Part shown: positions 21,613-32,217 of the stretch, piece by piece
Layout of the letters: every line of letters begins with the position of its first letter
Numbering within the stretch: the stretch's first letter is position 1
Origin: Porphyra umbilicalis
Taxonomy: Eukaryota > Rhodophyta > Bangiophyceae > Bangiales > Bangiaceae
Length of the DNA stretch: 64,000 nt
Reading direction: 5' to 3'
Assembly (NCBI GenBank): GCA_002049455.2
Contig: KV918790.1
Coordinates: 365,721-429,720 of the forward strand
Notes under the pieces: generated by a model
Database searches by the model: none
Told to the model about the DNA's origin: nothing
Seen by the model: the letters and a program-made list of their open reading frames with translations, nothing else
Translations under genes and position numbers: made by a program

Positions 21613-23190
21613 ATGGCGCGAGGCGTGACCGGCAAACGCAAGGAGCCAGAGCCGGACAGCCGTCCCTTTGTTGGTGGTAGCGGTGGTGCTTCTGCATCTG
21701 GCGCGGCCGGCGCTCTTCCCCCCCCTCCTCCCTCCGGCAGTAGCCGCAACGGAACGGTCGGCGGCGCGTTGGCGTCCGCTGGCGTGTCCTCCTTCCCCGG
21801 CACCTCGAATGGCGCGGCCGGTAGCATCTGCGGCGGCTCTGCGGCTGCGACGACTGCCGCCCCCGTGAACGATGTTCCCCCCCCTATCGACCTTGCCACC
21901 GTGCTGCGGTCAGTAAATGATGCGCCGCTTGTAGGTCCCGTTGGCGACGATGACGTTTACTACCTGCAACCGCGCCAGGCAGTCCCGGTTAGCAAGCGGC
22001 CGCGCCCGCCTCCGCCTGGGGCATGGACGCAGTCGACCAAGGACATCCTCGGGCCGGACTCGCAACACGCCTACGTGCAGCGGTGGGTGCGGATGACGCA
22101 GCTCGAGGCCAAGGGCGACGTCTCCTTTCGGGTCGTTGTCAATGACGGTTCCAAGGACGCGCTCCTCAACTTGCTGGGGCTGAAGAACGTGTTCATCAAG
22201 CAGCTGCCGAACATGCCGCGCGCGTACGTGTCTCGCCTAGTTTTTGACCGCAAGCACGAGTCCCTGGCGCTGATGAAGCCGGGTGCCACCCCTGTCGGCA
22301 GCGGCTCCGCGGCTGCGGGCGGCCAGACCGTGATTGGCGGCTGCTGCTATCGGCCTTTCCGGGAGCAAAAGTTTGCGGAGGTGGCCTTTTTGGCCATCTC
22401 CCAAACGGAGCAGGTACTCGGGTACGGGACGCGGTTGATGGCACAGGTCAAGGAACGGGCCAAACGCAGTGGCCTCACCCACTTGCTGACGTGTGCCGAC
22501 AATAACGCGGTGCCTTACTTCAAGAAACAGGGCTTCTCCAAGAAAATCACGCTGCCGTTTCCGCTGTGGCAAGGCCGCATCAAGGACTACGAGGGGGTGC
22601 TGCTGATGGAGTGCAAGTTGCACGCGCAGGTGGACTACCTCAACATGCCGATGCTGCTCAAGGCCCAAAAGTGCTGCCTGGTAGAGAAGCTCAAGGAGGT
22701 GAGCCTCAGCCACGTGGTCTACCCGGGCTTGGATGTGCCGGCCATGCGCAAGCCTGTGCGATTGGAGAACATCCCTGGACTTGCCGAGATTTCGTGGCGC
22801 AAAGACGGCCGTAGCGGCGCCGCTCCTTCCACCCGTGGTGGTGCCGCGTCGGGCGCCGCGCCACGCGACGAGGTCTCGCTCCAAGCGCTCAAGGCGCACC
22901 TGCAATCGGTGCTCGACCAGATCAAGGCGCACGGCAGTGCGTGGCCCTTCCTTGAGCCAGTCAACCCCAAGGAGACTGGCGCCATTGACTACTATGATGT
23001 GATCAAGAACCCGGTCGACCTCAGCTCCATCCAGACCAAGCTCACCGCCGGTGGGTTCTATGTGACGAAGGAGATATTTTTGGCGGACTTGAAGCGGATG
23101 GTGGAGAACTGTCGTACGTACAATGGCAAGACTCACTACGTGACAGACCTGGCGTGCCAGCTGGAACGGTTGTTCCAGAGCAAGTTGTAG
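21613..23190 (+). CDS. GCN5: GCN5/PCAF-type histone acetyltransferase with bromodomain
   Basis: This is the catalytic subunit of SAGA/ADA-type coactivators, acetylating histone H3 tails from acetyl-CoA. The start at 21613 sits in ccATGG and gives 525 residues; an ATG at 21559 is possible. The first 140 residues are low-complexity. The GNAT domain (about 175-345) shows the catalytic glutamate (about E256, in AEVAFLAI), the acetyl-CoA loop QVLGYGT and the ADNNAVPYFKKQGF helix typical of GCN5. A bromodomain fills the C-terminus (about 420-520), with PVNPKETGAIDYYDVIKNP and the acetyl-lysine asparagine in ENCRTYN. It is a single exon; the PCAF N-terminal domain is absent, as in yeast and plants. 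Confidence 0.96.
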   Translation: MARGVTGKRKEPEPDSRPFVGGSGGASASGAAGALPPPPPSGSSRNGTVGGALASAGVSSFPGTSNGAAGSICGGSAAATTAAPVNDVPPPIDLATVLRSVNDAPLVGPVGDDDVYYLQPRQAVPVSKRPRPPPPGAWTQSTKDILGPDSQHAYVQRWVRMTQLEAKGDVSFRVVVNDGSKDALLNLLGLKNVFIKQLPNMPRAYVSRLVFDRKHESLALMKPGATPVGSGSAAAGGQTVIGGCCYRPFREQKFAEVAFLAISQTEQVLGYGTRLMAQVKERAKRSGLTHLLTCADNNAVPYFKKQGFSKKITLPFPLWQGRIKDYEGVLLMECKLHAQVDYLNMPMLLKAQKCCLVEKLKEVSLSHVVYPGLDVPAMRKPVRLENIPGLAEISWRKDGRSGAAPSTRGGAASGAAPRDEVSLQALKAHLQSVLDQIKAHGSAWPFLEPVNPKETGAIDYYDVIKNPVDLSSIQTKLTAGGFYVTKEIFLADLKRMVENCRTYNGKTHYVTDLACQLERLFQSKL

Positions 23191-23382
23191 GTAGGGGTAT
23201 GTGGAAGCACATGTACAGTGTCTCCCCCTTTTTTTTTAACACCCTCCAGCCAATCACGATGCGCTTGACAGGTCACACTGGCGCAACGCGCATCTCAGCC
23301 TTCACTGCACCGCCTGCTTGGACCCATCATTTTTTTCTGCTGCACAACACTGCTGGGTACTATGTCGTGTCTGAGTTCAGCT

Positions 23383-23740
23383 CTATCCTCGTGCCCAACT
23401 TTCCACGCCCTTAAAGCGGCTGAGGGACTCGAGCATCGCCTGCGACGGCCCGCCTCCCCCGTCGCCGTGGCCGTAGAGGAGCATGGAGCCATTGACCCGC
23501 GGGGCCGTCTGGTTGCCAGTGACGCTCTTGACGAGGTCCCCGGCCTCGGCCGTCGGGCAGTAATTGCCGGCGGGCGGGCAGTGCGTCAGCAGCCGGGAGC
23601 CGTCGAGTCCCACCCACCAAAAGGAGCTGTGGGGGAGGTTGGTCCACCGGTTCCAGCCCAGCTTTTGGGTGAGGAAGCGGCCAATGCCCGCCGACGCGGC
23701 CAACTGCGGCAGCTGTGGGGCGTAGCCAAAAGAGCAGGCG
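23383..23740 (-). pseudogene. Fragment of a GH38 alpha-mannosidase (Ams1/MAN2C1 type)
   Basis: On the minus strand a short open stretch reads SFGYAPQLPQLAASAGI, then FLTQKLGWNRW, SSFWWVGLDGS and LLYGHGDGGGGPSQAMLESL. These blocks occur in this order in the catalytic domain of class II (GH38) alpha-mannosidases of the vacuolar/cytosolic type. Only about 110 residues are present, without the start or the rest of the enzyme. It is fused in frame behind a protein kinase fragment at about 23733-23745 and then meets a stop. It is a captured or rearranged fragment, not a working gene. Confidence 0.8.
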
Positions 23741-24360
23741 CAAACGAGCAGGCGCCCCTTGTAGAGCTCGTAGAGCACCGCCGCGACCGCCCACACGTCC
23801 GCGGGGGGGCCCGCGGCAGCCGCAGCGCAATGTCGGGCGCGCGGTAAAAGTGGGAGACGAGGAAGGGGGTGGTCGAGGAGGCGGCGCCGGCGGCGGCGCC
23901 GGCCGACACGCCGGGCACCGGGGGAGGCGGGGGGGGGGGCGCCCCCGCCGCTGGGGGGCTCCCGCCGCCCCCACCGCCGCGGCCGCCTCCGCCACCTCTA
24001 CCCCCACCGCCGCCGCCGTGCGCGTCGCCCCCGCCGAGGGCGCCCCCCCACCCCCCCCCCAGGGGCGGCGCCTCCACCCACGCCCCAAAATCCGCGAGCG
24101 TCACCGTCTGCCGGTCGGCCGACAGCAACACATTGTCCGGCTTGATGTCCCCGTGGACGACGCGCGCGGCGCGGGGTGTGCCGAGCGCCGTAAATAGCTG
24201 GCGCCCATACACGCGGGTGGCGGCGAGGGCCAACCCCACCCCCGCCCCGTACGCCTCGAGGGCGTCGCGGAGGGAGCGGTCGGCGAGGGGAAAGACGAGC
24301 GCCAGGTGGCCCCGGTGGGTAAACGAACGACTCGACCATATCGGCCAAGACGGTCGCATG
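23741..24360 (-). pseudogene. PRP4-like protein kinase fragment
   Basis: The fragment contains HLALVFPLADRSL, the catalytic loop VHGDIKPDNVLL, ADFG, and FLVSHFYRAPDIAL then DVWAVAAVLYELYKG. These are closest to PRP4/PRPF4B splicing kinases by motif recall. The glycine loop and catalytic lysine are missing. The frame shifts near VESFVY (about 24330) and again at a G7 run (23803-23809, plus strand) between APDIALRL and DVWAV. About 60 Gly/Ala/Pro-rich residues are inserted between DFG and the TPFLVS segment. The kinase stops after YKGRLL and is replaced by mannosidase sequence. It is non-functional as it stands. Confidence 0.78.
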
Positions 24361-24439
24361 GATGGGCGACCTCCCGGGCGTCACCGCCGTTGACGCGGAC
24401 TCGGTCGGCCACGGCGACGCGCCAGCCCCGACGGCCATG

Positions 24440-24830
24440 ATGGCCACCGCCGCCGTCCGACGCAGCTCGCCTCCTTATTTTTGGCCCCTGGACCGGGTCA
24501 ACCAGCACGACCTCCCCTTCGACGGCATCACGAGCTCGTCGGCGTGCTACCCCGCCCGCGGCGCGGGCGTCCTCGTCCTCGTTGCCGACAGGGGCATCGC
24601 CGCCGGCCACACCGAGTTTGGCTCTCGCGCCATTGCCGTGCCTGGCCCCGGCTCGCCCTACCGCTCTGACAATGACGGCGATGGGCACGGCACCCACGCG
24701 ACCAGCATTGCGGTCGGGGTGACCGCCACGCTCATGACCGTCAAGATTCTGGATGCGCACGACACGGGCACCGGCGCCGACCTCATCGCCACGCTCGCGC
24801 TCGACTACGCGGCTGCTCTCAAAGATAGAG
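24440..24830 (+). pseudogene. Truncated subtilisin/proteinase K-like serine protease fragment
   Basis: The plus frame reads YFWPLDRVNQHDLPFDG, GAGVLVLVADRGI, and DGDGHGTHATSI, then VKILDAHDTGTGADL. These are the N-terminal part of an S8 peptidase domain: the catalytic Asp lies in ADRGI (usually D-T/S-G) and the catalytic His in GHGTH. Homology ends abruptly near 24825 and the serine-bearing half is absent. It begins head-to-head with the kinase fragment. There is no signal peptide or convincing start. Confidence 0.8.
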
Positions 24831-25108
24831 ATGTCCTCGCTTCAAAGAAAAGATTGCGATGCAATGAACTTTCGGGACTGAAATCGCGTACGCGAAAACA
24901 CCCTGGCCTGGAGTTATGGTGCTTTTCCAAACTTTGCCATGTCCGCGGGAGTGAACGTTTGACCATGACCATACCCCAGCACCCCCTCTGAGTACCTCAA
25001 AGTCGACTGTCTCTCGACACGGCCCACAGACACAAATGAGCACTCGTGTTCAAATCGTGGCCTGATCGAGACCAAACGACGAAAGATCGAGACTATTTGA
25101 TGGCTGGG

Positions 25109-26452
25109 CAGGGTTGTCAGCGTTTGGTTTGGTTTGCCAAACATGAACGGAATTCAACCTGATTCACTTGAATGCTGGAGCGTTCAGGTTGAACGCAACA
25201 TGTCAAAGAGCGTACTTGTTCCGCGCAATACTTAGTGTGCCACGTTTCATGTAGTTGAGATTGTGCTTGGGGAAGTCGGGTTGTCTGACTCGAGCTCCAT
25301 CGAGCTTGAGTCGCCAAGCCGATGTAGCGTGTGCATAGCAGGCCTGCTGCAGTCCCGGCGACAGAGCCCTGCTTGCCTGTCCCACCACCGCGACACAATC
25401 CAAACGACTGGTACGAGCCGACGCCGGGGCGACGACGTTGACAACCGCCAGGGCCTCCGCGCAGTAACGGAGACGGGGGGACCAAACAGAAAGGACCAAA
25501 CACCGATACGTGTAGACGGGGCGTTGAGGGCGAGTGGATGCCCCGTTGTCTGAGAAGCAGCTTGCTGCACTCCACGCAATCCTCGGTGCGACCACGACCC
25601 ATCCATCCTCCAGCCAAAAAGGCTATGATTCACACCATGGTTGGCAAAAATGAAAAATTCTGGCCGAGGACTTGCAATAATGCATAGATTAATCTATAAA
25701 AAGTGTAAAATTTGCATTAATTTATCATTTTATCTGATTTAATCAACTGTCCAACAGCCACTGTGGCCGCCGACGTCGCGGCTGTTCCTGTCACGCCCAC
25801 CAGCTTCCCCTCCACAGCGCGAAACCCCTCTTCTCTGCTGCGGCGTGCATGACGCTGCGGTTCTCCCACTCCCACCATCCCCGAAGTAGCGGCGGATCCC
25901 GTGGCGCTGCGGCTCCCCCTCCCCCTACCACTCTGCCTCCTCCAAGTCGGCCTTGGGGCCATTTGGCGTTTGACCAAGACACGGCCGCTCCGGTGCCACC
26001 ATGCAAAAATGCAAAAATGCAATAAAATGCATGAAGTCGTCAATGCATTAATGGTAGATTATTCATACATTAATTAGATTTAATATAATGTATCATTTTA
26101 ATCGATGCCAACCATGATTCACACACATGTTGACAGCAGATGAATCGATCTACGTACTCAGCGCCTAGGGTGCTACACAGCCGATTGGCAACAGTTGACA
26201 TGAAGCAGGGTCTGGGAGCAGAACTCTCCGCGCGACTGACCTGTAGGGGGTATGGCAACGAGGCAGTCAGAGCGGCCGCACAGCGCCGAACCACCTCGCT
26301 AATCAATTTGAAGTGGTCATCGAAAGCTCCTGTCTGCCCGGGCAATCAATCATAAATACAACCAAGTCGTTTGTCTTTTGATTTGGTTCGTTTCTTGAAA
26401 TCAACCTGATTCATCGAACCATCTGTAGATTCAACATGAACTTACAACCCTG
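25109..26452 (-). mobile_element. hAT-like non-autonomous transposon, copy 1
   Basis: The termini are CAGGGTTGT and its inverse. The element is flanked by a perfect 8-bp target duplication TGGCTGGG (25101-25108 and 26453-26460). 8-bp duplications and CAGGG-type ends are typical of hAT elements. Without the nested insertion it is 855 bp, exactly the length of the inverted copy at 54921-55775. No transposase domain is recognised, so it must be mobilised in trans. Confidence 0.93.
25636..26116. mobile_element. AT-richer MITE nested inside hAT-like copy 1
   Basis: The 481-bp insert is bounded by perfect 11-bp inverted ends CATGGTTGGCA...TGCCAACCATG and an 8-bp duplication ATTCACAC (25628-25635, 26117-26124). 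The second hAT-like copy lacks it, giving the empty site. It is markedly AT-richer than the surroundings and has no coding capacity. 8-bp duplications again suggest hAT-type mobilisation. Confidence 0.92.
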
Positions 26453-26460
26453 TGGCTGGG

Positions 26461-29400
26461 AAGTGGTCCAGTGGACGGATCACGCTCTGACGGACACTCT
26501 GATGGCCCTTGACCCGACTTGTACTGCCCCGTCCGAGGCCCGTCCACGCTCCATCCGAAATGGCTTTCAAACCCCTTCGGCCCAGGCCAATTCTGATTGC
26601 GCTGTCTAATACAGAGGCTCTCCTGGGCCCTGTGCGCCTGTCATGAAAATTACCGAATCCTGCAGCGCCCGGGGGACTCCCCTGATGACGAAATGGCCCG
26701 CAAACACCTTCCTTATGAGATGACCGTATACCGCGGCGGAACTAGGAGTCGTTCCATTGGTCCACGCACATCCGGTGGTTGGTAATGTGGATCGGATCCT
26801 CTGGCGGCTGCCAGTGCCCCCCAGGAACGAGAAAAGGAGTCAGCACTCGTGTCTGGTAAATTCTGTCGTTGAACAGAGAGGGACCCCCTCGTGCCTCCCG
26901 CAATTACCGCCGCACCTTGTCCCTGAGGCAGAAACTGTTGGCGCGTTCAGTACATCGTCCACCCGAGGGTGCCTTTCTCTCGTGGCACCTCGTGCCCTTT
27001 GCAGAATGAGTTGCGCTGGGACGGCGGCGACCACATGCGTGGCGAAGCGGGTGCGTGGGATGCCACTGTGAGCTGCACCACAGGCTTGAACGCCGCCGCC
27101 GTCGAGAGTAGTGGCGCGTCCGCGACTGTCGCCCTCGTTTTAGCGGACTGTCGCAGAGCGGTAGGCATCGCGCTGCTCATGGCGAGGGGAGGGTGAGAGG
27201 GGGGCGGGGAATGTCGTGTCACCCTTGCCCGTGCAGGCAAGGGTGACACACGGCGGCGGTGCGATGGCCGCCGGCCGCCGCCCCTCCCATCGTGGGACGC
27301 TCGCCTGTTGGCTCCCACTTCGCGGCTGGTCTGTGCCCGCCTTCTGCGGTGGTGGCGGCGGCGGCGGCCGCTCTTTGCTCAGCGACCACGGCCGCGCCGT
27401 CCGCCGCGGCTGCGGCCGGCATTGACCACGGCTGCGGCGCGGGCCGAGGCCGCGGAAGAGGGTCCGGCTGTTTCGCCGCCGGGGGCGCTTTCTGCCCCCG
27501 CGCTTCTCGTCGCGGCCGGCGCGGCCGCTGCCGCGAATCATGCCGCGGCTGCGTGCAGATTTGTCGCTGGAGCTGCCGGCGGTGGCGGCGGCGGCCCCGG
27601 GTATGCGGCGGTGACGGCCCGGCGGCAGGGAAGGGCGTCAATCGGAGCCATGCCGCCGACGGGGCGGGCTGGGGCGGAGCCGTAAGACCCCCTCCCCCCC
27701 CTCTGGCTCGACTCGTGGCCGGCGTGGCAGCAGCGGCGGTGGCGGCGGCGGCGGCGGCGGCGGGGCCCGCGGCCGGGGTGCAACAGCCGCGACCTGGATG
27801 TGGACTGAGGTCACCACCCAGTCCTGGCGGGATGGCCGCGCGGCCCGGAGCACCACGGCCGCCACTGACGCGACCTAGGCCGCGGAGGTGGCTGATGGCG
27901 ACGGCCGCGCCGCCGTGGCCAGCCGTGCGGCCACGCGCGTCAGTCACTGGCGGTCGGCGGGGGTGGCGCGCTGATGGTGACTCGTCCGCCCCCCGCCCCC
28001 TTGCTCCTCGATCTTCTGTCTCGCCCCCGGCCGTCGCGGCCTTTGGCACCAACATAGCCGCCGGCACCGAGTGACGCACCGGCTCAGCTGGCCGACACCG
28101 GCCTGTCGGCTGTGCCGTCGTCCCGTGCGGGAGTCCCCGTCCGACAAGGTGGGGAACAGCCGCGTCGGCGGTAGCGACGGCCGCATTTCCTGGGCGGCGG
28201 GGTACGTCGCCATCTAAAAATATGCCATAGAGAGAGATGGAAACCGACATCCCACTCAGACCCGCCGGTCAGGTTCGTTGGGGGCCCCGGCGGCGGCGGG
28301 GGGTGGTAGTGCCCCAGAGGACGCTAAATGTGTGGGAAAGGGTGCGGCCCCACCTCCAGAAGCGAGTGTTGGAGACGCGCGGCGGTGACGCAACGGACGG
28401 AGGACAGGGTAGCGGCGACGGCACGTGACGGACGCGGGACGTGGCGGCGGCGGTGGTGGCGGTACGACATGGCGGCAGCGGGTGAGGCATGCAGCGGCTT
28501 CAGTGGTGGGCGTTGGAGGCGTTGAAGGCTCCGCCGTCGTTGTCGCCTTCTTCGCCGTAGGAGTTCGTGGCAGTGACGGCGGCGGTAACGGCGAGCGCCT
28601 TGGCGGTAGAGGCCGGCAATAAAAGAAGTCAGCACCACTCGATGGGATTCGACGCCGTTCTCTTGAAAAGCGACCGATGACTCCGACACCTGCCACTCCA
28701 CCGATCCCATGCTATTCCGCGTGCACAGGGACGATCTCCTTCTGCATTTCTGATTGGCCGAGCAAATGACTGCCCACCGTAAAAACGCCTTCACCAATGA
28801 TCGTCGAGCTAGATCGGTGAATAGAGAAATATTTTTGTAAAAATGTTGATGCAGAAGTGACCGATGGGTGCCCGAGTGCGCTCCTCCAGTCATTTGACGT
28901 TCGGCTGACCGCGACGGGTCGTGATGACGTGGAGGCGGCAACCAGGGCCCGCTCCTGAGGATTCCTGGCGAGGATGAGCGCTTCACGGCAACGAGCGGCG
29001 GCCTTTCGCGGCGGATGCTCTCCGTTTTGTTCGAGACCCACACGGTACGTCGCTCTCCCGCTCGCCCCCTCGTCAAATTTGCTTTGAAGGGGATGGAGAT
29101 GATGCGCATCGTTGCTGCTCGTTGCTGCTCGCCGCTGCGCGCTGCCGGGTGCGGACAACGCCCCACATCCGGGATGCATTTCTCATGCAGTCACAGTCCG
29201 GCACCCCACGGTGGCGCCGACACCTTCTGTGTCCACGTGGCTTCACCCCGACCGGTCTACAGCCAATGCGCCGTGTGAGTGGTGTCGTTCGCCGTCGGCG
29301 ACTGCCCACGCACGTGGCCGGTCGTCCCCCCCACCTCCCGCGGTGCCCCTCTCTTGGTGCAGCATTGTCCTTTTCTTTTTTCGTCGCCTCGTCGTGTTCG

Positions 29401-29509
29401 TTCACAGTGCGTATCCCCTTTGTGTCGTGGCGTGTTTGCTGGTCATTTCTCTTGCTGCGCATGCGCCACAACGTCCTCCACGCAGCCGCTGGAAGCTGGC
29501 CGTCTCGAA
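26461..29509. other. About 3 kb without a supported gene
   Basis: Several long ORFs on both strands between 27.2 and 28.3 kb are Ala/Pro/Arg-rich and look compositional. One minus frame near 26950-27180 starts with an ATG and reads as mixed sequence (about 77 residues) but is unrecognised. A perfect hairpin is annotated separately at 27216. No other structure was identified. Confidence 0.5.
27216..27249. repeat. Perfect 14-bp stem-loop
   Basis: Arms gtgtcacccttgcc and ggcaagggtgacac flank a 6-nt loop cgtgca with no mismatch. It has no T-run, so it is not a classical terminator. It could be the core of a short inverted-repeat element, a regulatory hairpin or a protein-binding palindrome. Confidence 0.9.
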
Positions 29510-29851
29510 ATGGCTGCTCTATGCCTGTCTTGCGGCGCGACGTCAACACCGATGTGGCGGTCTGGGCCTGAGGGTCCCCGCACTCTTTGCAACGCGTGCG
29601 GCCTGCGGCGCCGTAACCACCCTTCCGCGACTCGGGAGGGCTGCGCGTCATCAGGCGCCACCGTGCAGCAATCGGGCAAGCGCGGAAGGGACTCGAGTAC
29701 GTCTTCCTCTTCGAGTCTGTGTCGTCTGTCCAAGGCGCGTGGGAGCTCGTTGGCGAGTCGTGCAGCAGCCGCAGACGCGGCGACAAGCCGTGAGGCTTGT
29801 CGCCCGGTCTGTCCTGGACCGCTGCCGACGCTATCGTCCCCGCGAAGGTGA
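29510..29851 (+). CDS. GATA-type zinc finger protein
   Basis: The ATG at 29510 starts [17 protein letters not shown], directly giving a class IV zinc finger C-x2-C-x18-C-x2-C with the [10 protein letters not shown] helix. GATA fingers bind (A/T)GATA(A/G) in DNA. The 113-residue frame then becomes Ser/Arg-rich and ends at 29851. A neighbouring frame from about 29797 carries two KxEP-like acidic motifs (VKQEPEP, IKQED) resembling sumoylation sites, so the true C-terminus may be lost to a frameshift. LTR sequence begins only 160 bp further on and may have disrupted the 3' end. The frame is open upstream to 29279 but without conserved sequence. Confidence 0.75.
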   Translation: MAALCLSCGATSTPMWRSGPEGPRTLCNACGLRRRNHPSATREGCASSGATVQQSGKRGRDSSTSSSSSLCRLSKARGSSLASRAAAADAATSREACRPVCPGPLPTLSSPRR

Positions 29852-30009
29852 AGCAAGAGCCCGAGCCAGCCGCTGTCATCAAACAGGAGGATGTGGCGGT
29901 CGGGGGTCCCCCAGTTGGAAGGGGCGTGGCCCCTCAGCTGTGGACAGCACACCCCCGGGGGCCGTCCCAAAATATCCCGATCCGGGCCAGCAAAGGAATG
30001 ATCTGTACA

Positions 30010-30412
30010 GATCTCGGGGAGATTGGAGTCGGTCGGGGGCGGGGCTTTTCCCCAGTGGTTTTCCCAGCCCCCCTACTACTTGTTTGAACTTTTCGCTTTG
30101 GAGGGATTTATCAGTTTGACGCATTTAGGGAGGCTACTTTGGCCGCCGGCGTTCGGGTTTGGGAGGGGTTTATTGAGAGCGGGAACGCCGTCCCAGTCGC
30201 CGTTTGATAAAACCAACTGTGCTTTGGACTACGATTCCCCCCTGGGCTTCGCCGTGATCCTCTCCTCCCGTTGGGGGAAGGCTGGGCTGTGGGTCGATTT
30301 CCGGGGCAGTTCCTTCGACGGACCGAGCTGATCAAGAGGTCACTTCGGCCGGACGACGAACCACCGTGGTGGTGCCTAGAACCGCTACAATTCCTGGTGG
30401 AGCAGCAGGGGA
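30010..30412 (+). mobile_element. Solo LTR of a second Gypsy family
   Basis: This 403-bp unit is about 98% identical to 32218-32619 in the same orientation, and part of it recurs inverted at 33109-33288 joined to integrase sequence. That association identifies it as LTR. Flanks share an imperfect ggaatga(t/c)ctgt(a/c)cagatc sequence on both sides. No internal element sequence adjoins it on the right. Confidence 0.8.
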
Positions 30413-32217
30413 ATGACCTGTCCAGATCGTCTGCAAAGTGGGGCGCATGCTGATTTGCTGTACTGGCGCCGGTACCCACAATTTTCAAATTGCCTCCGAA
30501 CGCGTCCAGTACAGGCTGAAAGGGCATGAACTAGGCCATATTCGACCCCCCTCCACACTGCAAAACTTCCAATATAGTATAGAAACGATATTCGCGTTTT
30601 AGACCGCGGCGCTTCTCTGCACGCGCCCAGTATAATACACTGCGTCCACAACGCGCCTGGCTGCCACTCCACGGCACCGACACTGCTCAGATATCGCGTA
30701 CGCGGGGGTCTTCCCGACGCTGGGTGGGGACACGTAGAACTCGCAGGACATCCCGGGATCAAGAAGCGTAACGCGGCACTTACAAACGGCGATCTATCAC
30801 GCTTCCCTTGCGGGCTGTCGTGAGGCTGTTTGTTGGTCTGCAGGGGGGCCGTTTTTGCCTCGTCTCATGCTTTTTTTCTTTGGCTGCGCTTCCTCTGCAA
30901 ACACTGCATAACATGTCAAGCAGAGTCCAGGCCAGAAAAAACGACCAAGAATTAAAACTAAAGCAGAGGTCACACCGTCCCGGCTTGATCTCAGGCTGGA
31001 CCCCCGCGTGCCCTGCTGAGTGCGTCAATGCAATAGAAACGAGTAGACCAGCGTCGAATGCAGAAAATCCAGAAAGAGATAAACACGTAGCCAATCACGA
31101 GCAGCAAAGAGATCGACGAGCAACACGGAAACGCGAGACGCGCGTCAGTACAATGATACAAAAACTCAGTACGCCCGCGAGACCCGCACACACATAGCCA
31201 ATCACGAGAAGCAAAGAGATCGACGAGGAACACGGAAACGCGAGACGTGGGTCAGTACAATGATACAAAAACCCAGTACGTCCGTGAGACCCTCACCGGC
31301 ACCCACAAAGTGCGCAGGTACAAGACGCCACTGAATTGTATTACTCTGAGAAGCTGCACGACGAAGCATCCGCCTCACGGCACGTACCGAGGAGCCTGCG
31401 GCAGATCGGAGACGGATCGAGGGGGTGGCGAACGACGGCGACGCCGGCGTGGCGTCGGACGACGCCAGAAGGGTGGGCGAGGGCGTCGGTCTCGACCCGA
31501 CTTGACGACCTGTGCCAAAGCCTCAGAGACGCCGCCCTCGCGGTCACGTTGGCTCTTATGAGGCGAGCACACTGTTTTTCGACCCTCTCAGACGCACCGA
31601 GAGGGCGCATTGTGCGCGGTCCGCCCAGCCTCTTTCGACTCAGTGTGCAGCTGCGCGCTGTCGTTTACGACTCATACGTGATGTGTTCCATGGAACACAG
31701 CGATAGCCTCCCTGTCAGCTCTCGACAGCAATGCTGTGTCATCAAACTGTGTGCACGTATCTGATTGGGCAACGATAGCTTTTCGGTTGGAAATTTGACC
31801 GGTATCCACCTTCGTTGCTCGTTTTGATACGTGCTGAACGCTGGTGGTCTCTGGCAGTCCGGGGACGCCCGACATAGATTGATGCGTGACAAACCGTCCT
31901 GACCGGCCCTGGCAGGCTACGAAACGACGAAGACACACCCGATTTCCTTGTGAGCGGGTCACTTGTAGCATGCTTCAGCAGGGGCTACAAGCCCACGAAT
32001 CTGGCCCGATTTACCTGGTACACCCCACGGGGCCAGCACGTGGGACTCGTAGCCCACGTTCTGGACCCCCCCCCCTCCCAGATGACGTGCGTTCGGCCCT
32101 CCCCCCACGGCCGCCGCTCCGAATTGATGCCAGTAAGGCAATCGGGCCTGCAGTACATGAAATTTAGCCTAGTACGTGTCTTAGTACACGTCTAGTATGC
32201 GCCCCACTTTCCCGACG
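30413..32217. other. Inter-LTR stretch, no gene recognised
   Basis: The 1.8 kb between the two LTRs contains no recognisable gag or pol, so they are not the two ends of one intact element. It holds the 107-bp tandem duplication annotated separately. A minus frame at 31672-31971 (99 residues) reads as mixed protein but I do not recognise it. Confidence 0.55.
31083..31296. repeat. Tandem duplication, two 107-bp units
   Basis: The segment around tagccaatcacgag...gatcgacgag...gtcagtacaatgatacaaaaa is repeated at a period of 107 bp, starting at about 31083 and 31190, with roughly ten differences. No coding role is apparent. Confidence 0.88.

Noticed and set aside
27219-28250. 343-residue minus and 271-residue plus ORFs
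   Set aside because: Both are compositional, with no recognisable domain; I cannot choose a strand.
29837-29881. Short intron joining the GATA frame to the downstream acidic frame
   Set aside because: The only GT-AG pair that would fit is about 39 nt, much shorter than the 209-351 bp introns seen elsewhere here.
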